Shown here: piece after piece, positions 63,019-64,000 of the stretch
How the letters are laid out: every line of letters begins with the position of its first letter
How positions within the stretch are numbered: position 1 is the stretch's first letter
DNA from: Pyrocephalus nanus
Lineage: Eukaryota; Chordata; Aves; Passeriformes; Tyrannidae
Reading direction: 5' to 3'
NCBI GenBank assembly: GCA_038380795.1
Contig: CM076259.1
Location: 95,839,739 to 95,903,738 of the forward strand
DNA: 64,000 bases
Position numbers and translations under genes: made by a program
Notes under the pieces: model-generated
The model's database searches: none
What the model was told of the DNA's origin: nothing
The model's input: only the letters and a program-made list of their open reading frames with translations

Positions 63019-63932
63019 CCAGTTTCTAATAATTTGGTCATTAAAAAAAACCCCAAAACTATTTAATAGCCACAGTTATGTTTTTTTCTAGTCTACCATA
63101 ACACTAATTAAACAAAGAATAATTCAATAAGTCTATATTTAGCTAAACATTCCTCAAAACTACAGCTAGGTTATAGTATTATAACTCAAATGTTCAATAA
63201 CTATTCCCTCACAAAATACAGATGCCGATTTCTCTGTATTGAAGAACATTGTACATTTAAATATTTCAATAATGAATAAGTAAAATGGACTACATAACCA
63301 CACACTGACAGATGATATATTTTTACAGAAAAAATAATGTCTCTTGTACTTCTAACAGTTTAGAGAGTATGATGAAATTTCAGAGACTTAGCCTGCCTTT
63401 CATTTCCAGAGACATGATACCATATACATATATGTACAATGAACTCACAGCAGAAGGAAATTGGAAAGTTATTTTTCTGACTCTTTTAATGGAATTTTTT
63501 TTAGTTTCATTTTGGAAATTTCCATTAAATTACAAGAGGATTGTATTTTTAAGCCATTTAAATAGTTACTATCTTTACAACTATTAGAAAAGTGTTGAGT
63601 GATTAGACTATGTATATACAAGATAGAGTGCACTGCTGCATTTTGCTACAGTCCATACCAAAATGGAATGGTAAGTTCTTTAGGCTTTTTAACAAGTTTT
63701 AATTGATATTAGAAATATATTCAGTGGTAATATGCACATGCACAGCATGAAAACAAAAGTTTAAGGACAAAGTTTATAGGAAAAATGTCCTCCATGTATC
63801 ATACATAAATAAAATAGATGTCAGCAGCATGAACAATATTTTTCTCAATATATATTTTATTGATCTAGGAAAGAAGTAATAAAAATATTTAATAAAATAT
63901 TATGGAATAAAACAATATGTCATTTCTTGCAG
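63019..63932. other. AT-rich noncoding stretch leading to the candidate exon
   Basis: No gene or element was recognised. The interval ends in CATTTCTTGCAG at 63921-63932, a splice-acceptor-like sequence with a short pyrimidine tract. Confidence 0.45.
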
Positions 63933-64000
63933 CTGTTGAGGAAAGGATCTGCAGAATTTGGATTTGGACCAAAAGGAAAAAGAAAGTCTCCTTCTAAGAA
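63933..64000 (+). CDS. Candidate 3'-open coding exon at window edge
   Basis: After the acceptor-like TTTCTTGCAG the plus frame starting at 63933 stays open to the end of the window (22 codons). It begins LLRKGSAEFGFG and ends KRKSPSK, so it is rich in Lys, Gly and Ser. The other two frames hit stops (TGA at once in frame 2, TAA near the end in frame 3). Codon content and composition differ from the AT-rich flank, which favours a real exon. The polypyrimidine tract is weak and the donor site is outside the window. I do not recognise the protein and give no name. It could also be a chance open stretch, since 68 bases is short. Confidence 0.4.
   Translation, partial: MLRKGSAEFGFGPKGKRKSPSK

Noticed and set aside
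62211..63091. Cluster of overlapping frames of up to 129 residues on both strands
   Set aside because: All lie within the long LTR fragment; GC-rich composition alone lengthens frames there.
1..64000. CRISPR arrays, operons, ribosome binding sites, attachment sites
   Set aside because: The window is vertebrate nuclear DNA; no regularly spaced repeats with unique spacers or prokaryotic gene organisation were seen.

Overview
This window looks like AT-rich, gene-poor DNA from a bird nuclear genome. The main sign is the interspersed repeats. Nearly every recognisable element is a CR1 LINE fragment (3' ends in ATTCTATGA-type octamers, reverse-transcriptase remnants reading FADDT or decayed forms of it) or an avian-type retroviral LTR. 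No Alu, L1 or other mammalian SINE was seen. Many LTR families I recognise are shared by passerines and other birds, but I cannot fix the species or chromosome.

No complete protein-coding gene is supported. The open reading frames are short, have no recognisable domains outside repeats, and mostly lie in low-complexity DNA or decayed retroelements. The one plausible host coding segment is at the right edge: a splice-acceptor-like TTTCTTGCAG followed by an open frame from 63933 to the end, rich in Lys, Gly and Ser. If it is real, much of the window could be a large intron or 5' flank of a plus-strand gene.

Layout, left to right: 1-5949 AT-rich unique-looking DNA with a TTTTG microsatellite and a 39-bp tandem duplication; 5950-6872 CR1; 9494-9960 solo LTR with a 6-bp target duplication; 12960-14790 fragment of a long LTR followed directly by a large CR1 piece; 17796-18030 end of the same long-LTR family; 18741-18887 short CR1; 23345-24930 GC-richer unclassified block followed by two CR1 fragments in opposite orientation; 26864-27426 solo LTR with a 5-bp duplication; 27685-28277 CR1 endonuclease piece fused to a CR1 3' end; 28497-28815 repeat shared with 38215-38368; 32887-33745 minus-strand CR1 split by a 285-bp LTR; 38130-39439 probable ERVL-type partial provirus with a tRNA-Leu-like primer binding site; 42111-42181 tRNA-like relic; 45460-46370 CR1; 49540-49572 strong G-quadruplex motif; 52509-52922 minus-strand solo LTR that still holds several CpGs; 55485-56232 and 59565-60935 CR1; 62112-63018 another long-LTR fragment; 63933-64000 candidate exon.

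Four insertions have exact target-site duplications readable in the sequence (TAATTT, TCACC, CTTGCT, TAGTT). These give firm boundaries. The nesting of the CTTGCT element in a CR1 also gives a relative age. All transposon protein fragments seen are broken by frameshifts or stops. I see no evidence of a new gene system. The most interesting material is the nested and composite repeat structure, a few perfect hairpins, and the edge exon.
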